From: Desulfuromonas versatilis
Lineage (GTDB): Bacteria > Desulfobacterota > Desulfuromonadia > Desulfuromonadales > NIT-T3
Direction of reading: 5' to 3'
Assembly (NCBI RefSeq): GCF_019704135.1
Contig: NZ_AP024355.1
Coordinates: forward strand, 2,474,001 to 2,538,000
DNA: 64,000 nt
Below the pieces are notes generated by a model, which was given only the letters and a program-made list of their open reading frames with translations, did no database searches and had not been told where the DNA came from. Below, one piece after another: positions 52,849-60,918 of the stretch (its first letter is position 1; every line of letters begins with the position of its first letter). The translations under genes and the position numbers were made by a program.

Positions 52849-53772
52849 CTAAAGCTCCTTCCCCCAGAAAGCCTTCTGCATGCTCAACCGGCGTTTGACG
52901 GCCACCGGCAGAAGCTTTTCGGCAAGCCCTGCCCGAAACCCCAGATAGCGGATGGGAGTCCGGATGAGGGCCGATGGGATCAGCCAAGGCGCCTTGGCCG
53001 CTAGATATTTCATCTCCGACTTGAGAAACCGCAGCCCCTCCCCTTCTGCACCGCCGAACCGCTCACGGACCCAGGGCTCACGAGCGTGAAAAACGCCGAT
53101 ATCGAAATAGCGTTGAAACTCCTGTCGGAAATTGTAGTTGTGAGAATGATAGACCTGCGCCTCGGCGCAGTAAGCGATCTTCCACCCGGCCAGGATCATT
53201 TTGGCGGCCACGTACGTATCCTCGCTGACGATGCAGCGCTCCGGAAATCCGCCAACAGCCTCCAGCGCGGTTCTGCGATAAGCAGCGAAGGAGTTGGAGC
53301 TGAAGGCGGTTTTAAGTCCCCAATTCCTGGTATCGTCTAAAGATTTTTTTAAACTCCTTTTCGAGTAGTTAAAAACTCGAGCATGGGCTTCAATCGGACC
53401 TGATCCCAAATGTGGCAATTGGCGACCATAGGCGAGGCCAACAGATGCATCGTCAAAGCAATCCAACAAGTGACCAAGAGCCTGAGGGTCAGCAAGAAGA
53501 ACGTCTTGTGTCAAAAAAATTATGACTTCGGCCTCATTAAGTGCTTCAATAGCCCTATTTCTAACACCCCCGTGGTCGAAATTTTCTCTTTTGATAACCT
53601 CCACTAAAAAACCATTATCTAAAGCCTTTTCCACGGTTGCATCCGCGGAACTGGAGTCCACTATTAGCACACAATACGGTCTATCGATCTGGCAATTAAA
53701 AGAGTCTAAAAACTTCTCCCAATTGTTTCCAGGATTCAATGTAGGTAAACAGATCGCAAACTTCTTCATCAA
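52849..53772 (-). CDS. Family 2 glycosyltransferase (rhamnosyltransferase-like), mosaic base composition
   Basis: 307 residues. GT-A fold GT2: ICLPTLNPG near the start, VDSSSADAT, the FDHGGVRN motif of rhamnosyltransferase-like GT2 enzymes, LTQDVLLADP as the metal-binding region, and EDTYVAAKMI. The C-terminal part (about 230-307) is basic and may contact the membrane. The 5' third (53330-53772) is A+T rich, while the 3' part is as G+C rich as the housekeeping genes. The gene therefore spans the edge of the acquired island. It lies 11 bases after the 1260-residue gene. Confidence 0.88.
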   Translation of the reverse strand: MMKKFAICLPTLNPGNNWEKFLDSFNCQIDRPYCVLIVDSSSADATVEKALDNGFLVEVIKRENFDHGGVRNRAIEALNEAEVIIFLTQDVLLADPQALGHLLDCFDDASVGLAYGRQLPHLGSGPIEAHARVFNYSKRSLKKSLDDTRNWGLKTAFSSNSFAAYRRTALEAVGGFPERCIVSEDTYVAAKMILAGWKIAYCAEAQVYHSHNYNFRQEFQRYFDIGVFHAREPWVRERFGGAEGEGLRFLKSEMKYLAAKAPWLIPSALIRTPIRYLGFRAGLAEKLLPVAVKRRLSMQKAFWGKEL

Positions 53773-53783
53773 ACCTCTTAATT

Positions 53784-56700
53784 TTAATATTCTCCAATAG
53801 ATGACAAGGCTCGATTCAGACTTTCGTGATAAGCTCTGTGTAAATCGAGATGTCGTTCTAATCTTTTTCTGGCATCTGCTGGAGTCCTAAAAAGACTGGT
53901 TGTTTTTTGAACAAAAACAAATGAATTCCGATACCCATATCTAAGCCACAAATTCCAATCTTCTAACTGCTCCAAGGACAGATCGAAACCACCCCTTTCT
54001 AAATATATATTTTTATTAAATAGAATCGATTGTATAGGGATAAAGTTGTGATCTTTTAGAACAGAATAATTCCACTCCTGATTAAAAACACTTGGACTAC
54101 TGTACGATACCTCCTCATAAGACCTGCCATGGATATTTGTTTGAACTTCAAACGCCAGGGAGTACGCTGCTGAGGCATGAGGATTTTTTAGCAGACAACT
54201 AATCAAAGTTTCTACATGATCTGCATAAAGAAGATCGTCATCATCTAAAAACATACAATAGTCGCCTGAGGCTACCTCAAGGCCCTTGTTGCCTGCGAAA
54301 GACCGACCATTTTTTGGACAGGGGATAAATTTAATAGATACAGTTGGAAGCTGGTCTTGTAACTTCTCGATCAAAGGAGCCACCGAGTCCCCGCCATCCT
54401 GAACAACAATCCATTCAATATTTCCATAGGTTTGATTGGCTACACATCGTGCAGCTTGTCTCAAAAACACATCCCTCCCTTCGCATTCAAATGTTCTCGT
54501 TATTATAGAAACTTTAGGGCCACAAAGAACCGGAGACACTCGATACGTCGCACCATCTCGCGTATTCTCATAATCAAAAAACCTAAAAGGGTAATAAGCT
54601 TTGCAAGGGCCCTTACCTTGAAGGAAATGTGGTGTGTTTTTTAACAACCTATATAGGTTAGAAAAGGTGGATTTCTTTGCCCCCGGGAAAGGCTCCTCAG
54701 GCCTTAAGGCAAGCCAGGCCAGCCCGATAAAACCGGTAAGTTTGTCTTTCAGGTTCCCATATCTAATTCGAATGGCCGCATTGGCATAGGTGCTTCCAAT
54801 AAATTGAAGCGGCTTCAACAATACCCCTGCCCCACTACAACCATCCTCATAACTGTAATGATAAACGAAAGCACTCGGACAATAACGTAATTTATACCCA
54901 AAAAAACGAAAACGATACGACAACTCGACATCTTCGCCATACATGAATATTTTTTTGTCATAGCCCCCCACCTGAAAATAGGCAGACCGCCTCATCAAAA
55001 CGCATGCATGAGATTGCCATGTTGTTTCTAAAGTAACTGGATCATAATGTTTTGGATGCTCATAAGGGACCTGTCTAAATTCCCATGAGGCAACATCGTC
55101 TTCATCATTTAGAGCAAATTCCACTATATTCTTTATGGATTCTGGGGAAAATTCCAAATCAATATTACTTATTATAAAAAAGGCACTACTTCCTTGACAG
55201 ATAGCCCTGTGATGTCCAGTTCCGTATCCAACATTGCCCTGCCTAAGAATAATTATATTTTGAAATTGATCTATATGTTTGGCCCTTAATTTCTCTAGCT
55301 GTTCTAAAGTTCCGTCACTTGACCCATTATCAACAAAAATTAGACTTATCTTTCCATTGTCATAAGACTGGTTTGCAATTGATGGAAAAAATGAATCAAT
55401 CCATTTTTCGCTATTATAGGTTACTATAGTCAGATCAATCGAAGGATATTCGTCTATATTACTACAAAAAGGGATAACGACGTCTCTATTTTCAACGATT
55501 GCATTATGGGACAATTTGTTTTGAGATGAATAGGCAAGACTCTCAAGTGCTTTTGAAATTTTCTGAAAGATATTTCCCCTAAAAGATCTTACCCGGACAA
55601 GAAAAGGGAACTCTTGATAGATCGATCTGATGCGAATTGTTCTAAACCGACGAAAAATATTTGCTATTCTCCTAAGCGGAAATGTTATCTTCCAAGACCT
55701 CGAATTAACAACTTCCGCCAACTGAGAATCTAGGACTCTGGAGGTCTCCTGGAGATTGTTGATAATTGACTCATACTCAAGCAATTTTTTATTGAGTTTA
55801 GACACACTCTTTTCCAACCCGACCACCTGTAGACTTAGGTGATCAATGCTTTTTTCCTTTTCTATCAATGCTTTTTGAATGTTATTGTATTGAATCGGCA
55901 AATTTTGACCCCAATCAATATACTGTTGGAACTTGCCCCCATGAACTTCTGCTTGAAACACTGCTTCCATCTCAGAGTACTTCTCTATCAAGTGACTATC
56001 AAAATGAAAGCCGACAGCCTTGAATGCCCCTGCAACGAATTCGACCCTTGATTTAAAATTGCAATTAGAACATTTCGAGAACCGGCTCACCGAACCCAAC
56101 AAGGACAATAGAGCCCTAAACAACAAAAATCCTACTGGGAATTCAGCACTCACCACCCATTCCTGGTCTATTACTTTCCAGTCACCTCTGCAATCCTTAA
56201 TAAGATTTTGAGGAATTAAATCAATACATCGACCAGAAATTTTTGAATCCAGTGAATCAATTTCCACTCCTCCAGTAATTTCTGAAGGCAATGAGTTAAG
56301 AATCCCCAAATATTTTTTTAAAAATGCTCCAACATCCTCAAGTCGCCATCCCTCTCTGGCAACAATTAAAAGTAACTCTTTTTGCAAGTTCTCACCACTA
56401 ATGTATTCCGTTTTTTCATTTATGCTCCAGACTACATTATTTCCAACAACTGTATTGATCCTATCAAATGAAAGGGGAAATTTAACAACTTCAATCTCCC
56501 CGGTGTCGGTAATAACGAATTGCGTTTCTGTACAATATTTATCTTCCCGATTAGTACTAAAGTGGTACCCTAAATTATTTGATGAAAATTTTTCTGAACC
56601 TTCCTCAGTTGCCAAAACAACAAACGAGTTCCCTAACTCGAGTGCAATTCCATTATCAAAAAGATGCTCCCAAACCAATTCCGGGGAAAATGCAAGAACA

Positions 56701-57566
56701 GGGGGCAGTTGGGGGTCACGTCTTACGCTTTGCCAGGCAAGGGCAGCTGCATCAAAGTCATTACAGAAGAATCCGGCTTCAGTAACAATTGACTGAGGGA
56801 ATTTATAATCGGGGAACGGGACCATGAATTCCATCATTGGGAAACCGGCTTTTGCCAACAAATTTTCGAGCACCCGACGGCCATATGTTTGGGGTTGCTG
56901 GCCATTGTAACGGCCCTCAATTCCATACATGGGTTCTCCCAGGTGGTCTTCTGGAGCACCAGCAAAGTATTTTAAACCCAATTGATTTTCTATCGCCAAG
57001 ATCAGCCGCCCTTTAGGCTTAAGGAGGCTTTTGACTTTATCCAGCATCGAGAGAGCGGGCTCTTCACCTGGCACAAACAGATTGGCATATTCCAACACAC
57101 CAATCAGGGTGACAACATCGAATTGTTCTCCACAACTAAAAAGGTCGAACCGATCAGCAATTACATCCACATTACTTAAGTCCCTAGTGCGAGACCTTGC
57201 AATAGAAGCCCGCCGAGTCGACCCCTCCAACGCCAATACATTAGCACCGCATTCCCCCAGATATCTTGTAATTGCGCCACAGCCTGCACCAACCTCTAAA
57301 ACCCTTGCACCCTTCAAAAGGCCCACAAACGGCCTAAGCACATTAGACCGATTGCGACTAAGGTGGTAAAGGGATGGCCAATCAGTGCAGTGTTGGCGCA
57401 ATTCAACTGAAAAAACACCGAGATCATTTGCGTTATTTATAATATCATAAATACGTCCCTCTACTTCATCCCCATCGCTATAAGAAATATCTTGATAATT
57501 TGACTTCGACCAAACATAAGTATCTGTTTGAAGTTCGTATCCATACTTCTCAAGGGCCGCCTTCAT
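53784..57566 (-). CDS. Methyltransferase - kinase-like - coiled coil - GT2 - GT2 multidomain protein
   Basis: 1260 residues. About 85-195: SAM methyltransferase with RVLEVGAGCGAITRYL (89-103) and VVTLIGVLEY. About 340-490: a region that looks like a protein-kinase/aminoglycoside-kinase relic, with VVKFPLS (Lys362), NLQKELL, a D-x2-P-x-N catalytic-loop-like DLIPQN (449-454) and a metal-Asp-like VIDQEW (465-470). About 560-625: heptad coiled coil, then NSRSWKITFPLRR. About 709-930: first GT2 (LTIVTYNSE, VDNGSSDGT, EDVELSYRF). About 1020-1250: second GT2 (VSIITRTF, DDDDLLYADH). ATGA overlap with wzt. Probably extends and caps the O-antigen chain. The kinase assignment is inference. Confidence 0.8.
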   Translation of the reverse strand: MKAALEKYGYELQTDTYVWSKSNYQDISYSDGDEVEGRIYDIINNANDLGVFSVELRQHCTDWPSLYHLSRNRSNVLRPFVGLLKGARVLEVGAGCGAITRYLGECGANVLALEGSTRRASIARSRTRDLSNVDVIADRFDLFSCGEQFDVVTLIGVLEYANLFVPGEEPALSMLDKVKSLLKPKGRLILAIENQLGLKYFAGAPEDHLGEPMYGIEGRYNGQQPQTYGRRVLENLLAKAGFPMMEFMVPFPDYKFPQSIVTEAGFFCNDFDAAALAWQSVRRDPQLPPVLAFSPELVWEHLFDNGIALELGNSFVVLATEEGSEKFSSNNLGYHFSTNREDKYCTETQFVITDTGEIEVVKFPLSFDRINTVVGNNVVWSINEKTEYISGENLQKELLLIVAREGWRLEDVGAFLKKYLGILNSLPSEITGGVEIDSLDSKISGRCIDLIPQNLIKDCRGDWKVIDQEWVVSAEFPVGFLLFRALLSLLGSVSRFSKCSNCNFKSRVEFVAGAFKAVGFHFDSHLIEKYSEMEAVFQAEVHGGKFQQYIDWGQNLPIQYNNIQKALIEKEKSIDHLSLQVVGLEKSVSKLNKKLLEYESIINNLQETSRVLDSQLAEVVNSRSWKITFPLRRIANIFRRFRTIRIRSIYQEFPFLVRVRSFRGNIFQKISKALESLAYSSQNKLSHNAIVENRDVVIPFCSNIDEYPSIDLTIVTYNSEKWIDSFFPSIANQSYDNGKISLIFVDNGSSDGTLEQLEKLRAKHIDQFQNIIILRQGNVGYGTGHHRAICQGSSAFFIISNIDLEFSPESIKNIVEFALNDEDDVASWEFRQVPYEHPKHYDPVTLETTWQSHACVLMRRSAYFQVGGYDKKIFMYGEDVELSYRFRFFGYKLRYCPSAFVYHYSYEDGCSGAGVLLKPLQFIGSTYANAAIRIRYGNLKDKLTGFIGLAWLALRPEEPFPGAKKSTFSNLYRLLKNTPHFLQGKGPCKAYYPFRFFDYENTRDGATYRVSPVLCGPKVSIITRTFECEGRDVFLRQAARCVANQTYGNIEWIVVQDGGDSVAPLIEKLQDQLPTVSIKFIPCPKNGRSFAGNKGLEVASGDYCMFLDDDDLLYADHVETLISCLLKNPHASAAYSLAFEVQTNIHGRSYEEVSYSSPSVFNQEWNYSVLKDHNFIPIQSILFNKNIYLERGGFDLSLEQLEDWNLWLRYGYRNSFVFVQKTTSLFRTPADARKRLERHLDLHRAYHESLNRALSSIGEY

Positions 57567-58885
57567 GATACAGTTTCCTTTATTTCCAATTTTAGATTCA
57601 AATCAATTATTCCGAAAACCTTGTGATTCGGCCTTACCTGAAAGTGTATAGCGTCATATCTACGATCATGCGGCGTTACCATATCACCACTGGCAGTTGC
57701 AACGCCCAATGAAATAAAGTAATCACCAGGTGCCAAGCGACAAACAAAAGAAGCTTCGACAAAAACGGTTTGTCCTTCCTGACCGAGCCTATTAAAACTT
57801 TCCACACCTAGAGTTTCGGAATTTGCCCCATATACCGTAACTCCTTCCAAGGTTTTGACAGTGATTCCTAGAATAGGACGTATTATTTTATTTAATATTT
57901 TAAATGAGACACCCAGGACAATCTTTTGCCCTGTTGAAATAGCAGAAGGATATAATTCACCATCGGCAAGTAGATAAAAGTCCAATATTTTAACTGCACC
58001 ATCACCCCATCTATATTCATGCTGATTGTACCCAGGACGAGTAGAAAATATGTCCTTTTCAAGGCTCAGCACAATTCCAGACTTTTTCACCCCTTCAGGT
58101 CCGGCTCCAGACCCGACCACTTGATTTTCATGCATTGGAATTTTGTCTTTTCCAAACAAAATATCCATATAACGGTTGACGACACCCCTTGGCTCCCCAC
58201 CCTCAACAACCTCCCCCTTCTCGAGGAGTAGTGCTTTAGAACAATGAGTAACGATTTGCTCACTTGAATGGGTAACCAATAAAATACTTGTTCCGTTATC
58301 TTTAAGCTTTTTCAGTCTATCGAAGCACTTGGCTTGAAATTTTGCATCACCAACAGCCAAGGCCTCATCGACAATCAAAATATCCGGTTCTACCTGTGCC
58401 TGAACAGCAAAAGCAAGTCGCACCATCATCCCACTAGAATATGTTTTTACAGGTTGATCTATGAAATCGCCGATGTCGGCAAATTCAACAATATCCTTGA
58501 ATCGACCATCAATTTCCTCATTAGTTAACCCTAGAAGCGAGGCATTCAGGTAAACATTTTCACGGCCGGTAAATTCAGGATTAAACCCTGACCCCAACTC
58601 AAGCAAGGCAGCAATCCGCCCTCGGGTTGATATGTTTCCAGAGGTAGGATTGAGAGTACCACAGATCAACTGCAGCAGAGTAGACTTCCCGCTCCCATTC
58701 CGCCCTACAATGCCTACAGTTTCTCCCCTCTCAACAGTAAATGAAACATCTCGAAGCGCCCAAAATTCTTTAAAATAACTCCTACGCCCGCGAGCCAACA
58801 TCTGCTTTAAACGATCACGAGGACTGTCATATATTTGATAGCATTTACTTATGCCTTCCACACTTATCGCAATATCAGAGGACAT
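57563..58885 (-). CDS. wzt: O-antigen ABC exporter ATPase Wzt with C-terminal substrate-binding domain
   Basis: 440 residues from ATG MSSDIAISVEG. Residues 1-250: ABC domain of the polysaccharide-export group, Walker A GRNGSGKST (61-69), signature YSSGMMVRLAFA and Walker B ILIVDEALAVGD. Residues about 265-440: a beta-rich C-terminal extension like the carbohydrate-binding Wzt-C domain, which in known systems recognises the capped chain end. It overlaps wzm by 11 bases and the MT-GT gene by 4. Low G+C. Confidence 0.93.
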   Translation of the reverse strand: MSSDIAISVEGISKCYQIYDSPRDRLKQMLARGRRSYFKEFWALRDVSFTVERGETVGIVGRNGSGKSTLLQLICGTLNPTSGNISTRGRIAALLELGSGFNPEFTGRENVYLNASLLGLTNEEIDGRFKDIVEFADIGDFIDQPVKTYSSGMMVRLAFAVQAQVEPDILIVDEALAVGDAKFQAKCFDRLKKLKDNGTSILLVTHSSEQIVTHCSKALLLEKGEVVEGGEPRGVVNRYMDILFGKDKIPMHENQVVGSGAGPEGVKKSGIVLSLEKDIFSTRPGYNQHEYRWGDGAVKILDFYLLADGELYPSAISTGQKIVLGVSFKILNKIIRPILGITVKTLEGVTVYGANSETLGVESFNRLGQEGQTVFVEASFVCRLAPGDYFISLGVATASGDMVTPHDRRYDAIHFQVRPNHKVFGIIDLNLKLEIKETVS

Positions 58886-59723
58886 CCGCAAAACCCTTTC
58901 TTGTCTTCTGAAACCAGGCGAATCCAAGCCAGGCTACCAAACCCGATAGGACGACAGAAAATAACCAAATTCTCGGATTTATGAGTTGCCCCCAGAACAT
59001 AGCGTTTCTAATCACTTCAATGATATGGGTCAAAGGGTTTAGAAAAAGAAAAATATGATATTTTTCGGGTAGAGAACTCAATGGGTAGAAAATGGGTGAT
59101 AAAAACATCAGAACTGTAGTCAAAACAGAAACAACTTGAGTAACATCTCTTAGATAAACACCCAAAGATGCCAAAAACCAGCAAAGACCGGTAGTCAGAA
59201 AAACCAAAGGGAGCAACTCCAAAGGAAGAAAAAGAATGGTTATTGGCGGAGCACCAAAAAAAACCAAATAAAAAATCACCCAGACGATAAAACTAATAAA
59301 AAAATGGAAAAGTGCTGACCCAATAGTAATTACTGGAAGAATTTCCAAGGGGAAAACAACTTTTTTAACAAAATTTCCATTATTCAAAATCAACCCAGGT
59401 GCTCGATTGATGCATTCTGAGAAAAAATTAAAAACTATAAGCCCTGAGAAAAGAACCAGCGCAAACTCGGTCTTTGAACCAGACCCGGAAGCCCCCCACC
59501 GTGCCTTGAAAACAACACTAAAAACAAACGTATAGACAGCAAGCATAAGCACAGGGTTAAAAAACGACCAAAGCAACCCCATGACTGAACCGCGATAACG
59601 ACCAATCACCTCACGTTTAGTCATTTGAAATATCAACTGTCGATTCCACCACAGGCTTTTACATAGAGCCATGAGTGAGATCGGTTGGGCTGCGTGGGGA
59701 TTACCCAACGAGTGATTAACCAT
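58875..59723 (-). CDS. wzm: O-antigen ABC exporter permease Wzm
   Basis: 282 residues from the ATG with GGAG ten bases upstream; the frame is open further upstream but without family similarity. ABC-2 permease with about six membrane helices. The amphipathic entry REVIGRYRGSVMGLLWSFFNP (21 residues, positions about 37-57) and the FLSPIFYP, LNPLTHIIEVIRNA motifs are typical. It moves undecaprenol-linked polysaccharide across the inner membrane with Wzt. Confidence 0.93.
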   Translation of the reverse strand: MVNHSLGNPHAAQPISLMALCKSLWWNRQLIFQMTKREVIGRYRGSVMGLLWSFFNPVLMLAVYTFVFSVVFKARWGASGSGSKTEFALVLFSGLIVFNFFSECINRAPGLILNNGNFVKKVVFPLEILPVITIGSALFHFFISFIVWVIFYLVFFGAPPITILFLPLELLPLVFLTTGLCWFLASLGVYLRDVTQVVSVLTTVLMFLSPIFYPLSSLPEKYHIFLFLNPLTHIIEVIRNAMFWGQLINPRIWLFSVVLSGLVAWLGFAWFQKTRKGFADVL

Positions 59724-59773
59724 TGCTATCACACTCCATATTAAAATATTGGAATTTGGGCATACATATGAGA

Positions 59774-59813
59774 AAAGCCCTCGATATCCTGGCCTACCAG
59801 TTTCAAGGGCTTT
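59774..59813 (-). promoter_or_regulatory. Hairpin in the wzm leader
   Basis: AAAGCCCT (59774-59781) pairs with AGGGCTTT (59806-59813), with an inner CTGG/CCAG. It sits between the candidate promoter and the wzm start. It could attenuate or stabilise the long O-antigen transcript. No ops/JUMPStart GGCGGTAG motif is seen. Confidence 0.45.
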
Positions 59814-59884
59814 CTGAGGGTGCAAAATATTCGGCCAGATTTTGCCCACTTACAGCATCTCATTTTGGGCGAGTCTTGACGAAC

Positions 59885-59913
59885 ATCATAAAAAACAAGG
59901 CTGAGTCAAACAA
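59885..59913 (-). promoter_or_regulatory. Candidate promoter of the wzm-wzt O-antigen operon
   Basis: Minus strand TTGTTT (59913-59908), 17 bases, TATGAT (59890-59885), 162 bases before the wzm ATG, just after gmhB. Confidence 0.55.
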
Positions 59914-59925
59914 TATCGGGTGAAA

Positions 59926-60537
59926 TTATCCATTCACTTTTTCTTTCTCAACAATTCTTGCCGCCGCATGTGCCAAGGTATCGGCAATCTGCACTTTTTG
60001 CAGTTCCATCCGGTCAATTTCGATATGCCCATAACCCGTCAGCACTAAGATTTGGGCGCACCCCGCTGCCTTGCCCGCCTCAATATCCGCGATTTTGTCC
60101 CCTACCATGAAAGAAGCTACAAGGTCAATCTCATGCTCCCGAGCAGCCTCCAAAAGCATCCCAGGCTTACCCTTCCGGCAATTGCACTTTCTGCGAAACT
60201 CACCAAAACCCTCTGTAGGGTGATGGGGGCAGACATAGAAGGCGTCGATTGAAGTACCAATTTTCGCTAATTCGTCCTGTATGTGTCGGTGCAAGACCTC
60301 GACATCCTCGAGGGAATAAAACCCCCGGGCGACGCCGGACTGGTTGGTGACCACAATCACCAAAAAGCCGGCTTCCTTGAGCTTTTTAATTGCCTCCGGA
60401 ACTCCAGGAATGAACTCAAAATCTTCTATTTTGTACAGATAGTCTTTCTCAACGTTAATTGTGCCATCCCGGTCGAGGAAGACTGCCCTGCGGGCGGTCT
60501 TTGTGAGGAGTGAGGGGTGAGGGGTGAGGGGTTTCAT
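59926..60537 (-). CDS. gmhB: D-glycero-D-manno-heptose 1,7-bisphosphate 7-phosphatase GmhB
   Basis: 203 residues. HAD phosphatase: DxDxT-type nucleophile FLDRDGTIN, VVTNQSGVARG, the GmhB zinc loop (CPHHPTEG...CNCRKGKPGML), and MVGDKIADIEAGKAAG. It makes heptose 1-phosphate for the LPS inner core, between the two HldE steps. Residues 3-12 (PLTPHPSLLT) are coded by four seven-base repeats (60503-60530), and no other start codon lies between the array and the HAD core. The ATG overlaps the stop of the four-helix-bundle gene (ATGA). Confidence 0.93.
   Translation of the reverse strand: MKPLTPHPSLLTKTARRAVFLDRDGTINVEKDYLYKIEDFEFIPGVPEAIKKLKEAGFLVIVVTNQSGVARGFYSLEDVEVLHRHIQDELAKIGTSIDAFYVCPHHPTEGFGEFRRKCNCRKGKPGMLLEAAREHEIDLVASFMVGDKIADIEAGKAAGCAQILVLTGYGHIEIDRMELQKVQIADTLAHAAARIVEKEKVNG
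60503..60530. repeat. Left GTGAGGN heptad array, inside the gmhB start
   Basis: GTGAGGA then GTGAGGG three times on the plus strand. On the minus strand it is read as codons 3-12 of gmhB. Seven bases per unit means that gain or loss of one unit would shift the gmhB frame. Confidence 0.92.
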
Positions 60538-60914
60538 TCGGAAAACCTTTTTTGAAGCGAGGTTAGCAAGCCCCCGGCAAGGGAGAAAACGGAACCAATG
60601 CGCTCAAGCAAGCTACTGGTTTCATCGAGGTATCCCAAATCTTGTGCGAGGACAACTTGAGTTTCGAGTTCACTCAATGATCCCCTGGCGATCGACAGAA
60701 ACTGAATAAATTCCCGCACACCATTACGCCCAGCTCCTTCGGCAATTTTACTAGGTATGGAAACCGCAGCCCTGCGCATCTGGCCAGTCAAACCGTAGAT
60801 CTCTTCGCGGGGGAAATCGCCTGTTGCCTCGTAAACTTCCTTAACCAGAGCCCTGGAATCTTGCCAAAGTTTGAGATTATGGTGCTTTCGCCTCACCCCT
60901 CTCTCCTCACGCAT
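60534..60914 (-). CDS. Four-helix-bundle protein (TIGR02436, 23S rRNA intervening-sequence protein type)
   Basis: 126 residues from ATG MREERGVRRKHHN; the core begins at LKLWQDSRALVKEVYEAT. Family motifs: FPREEIYGLTGQMRRAAVSIPSKIAEGAGR (30 residues, positions about 32-61) and SLSELETQVVLAQDLGYL. The family is known from 23S rRNA intervening sequences and is related in fold to Avd of diversity-generating retroelements. Its role is unknown. It is wedged between hldE and gmhB, overlaps both, and both its ends lie in inverted heptad arrays (60503-60530 and 60891-60918). This suggests that the gene came in as a cassette. Confidence 0.92.
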   Translation of the reverse strand: MREERGVRRKHHNLKLWQDSRALVKEVYEATGDFPREEIYGLTGQMRRAAVSIPSKIAEGAGRNGVREFIQFLSIARGSLSELETQVVLAQDLGYLDETSSLLERIGSVFSLAGGLLTSLQKRFSE

Positions 60915-60918
60915 CACG
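60891..60918. repeat. Right heptad array at the hldE / four-helix-bundle junction
   Basis: CCTCACC, CCTCTCT, CCTCACG, CATCACG on the plus strand, inverted relative to 60503-60530. On the minus strand it codes the last residues and stop of hldE (RDA-stop) and the first residues of the four-helix-bundle protein (MREERGVR). Confidence 0.88.

Larger units (their letters stand above)
53330..59925. other. A+T-rich acquired O-antigen island
   Basis: By eye the G+C content falls sharply at about 53330 inside the GT2 gene and stays low through the large MT-GT gene, wzt, wzm and the wzm leader. gmhB and the four-helix-bundle gene are intermediate, and high G+C returns inside hldE near 60950. Codons with A/T third positions dominate. 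No integrase, IS or tRNA is seen at either edge. Confidence 0.75.

Noticed and set aside
59723-59923. A 66-codon plus-strand frame in the wzm-gmhB gap
   Set aside because: No ribosome site, no similarity that I recognise, and it overlaps the candidate promoter on the other strand.
59724-59925. JUMPStart/ops element upstream of the O-antigen genes
   Set aside because: No GGCGGTAG core is present in the leader.
60534-60914. Diversity-generating retroelement accessory protein (Avd)
   Set aside because: The fold family is related, but there is no reverse transcriptase or template/variable repeat nearby.
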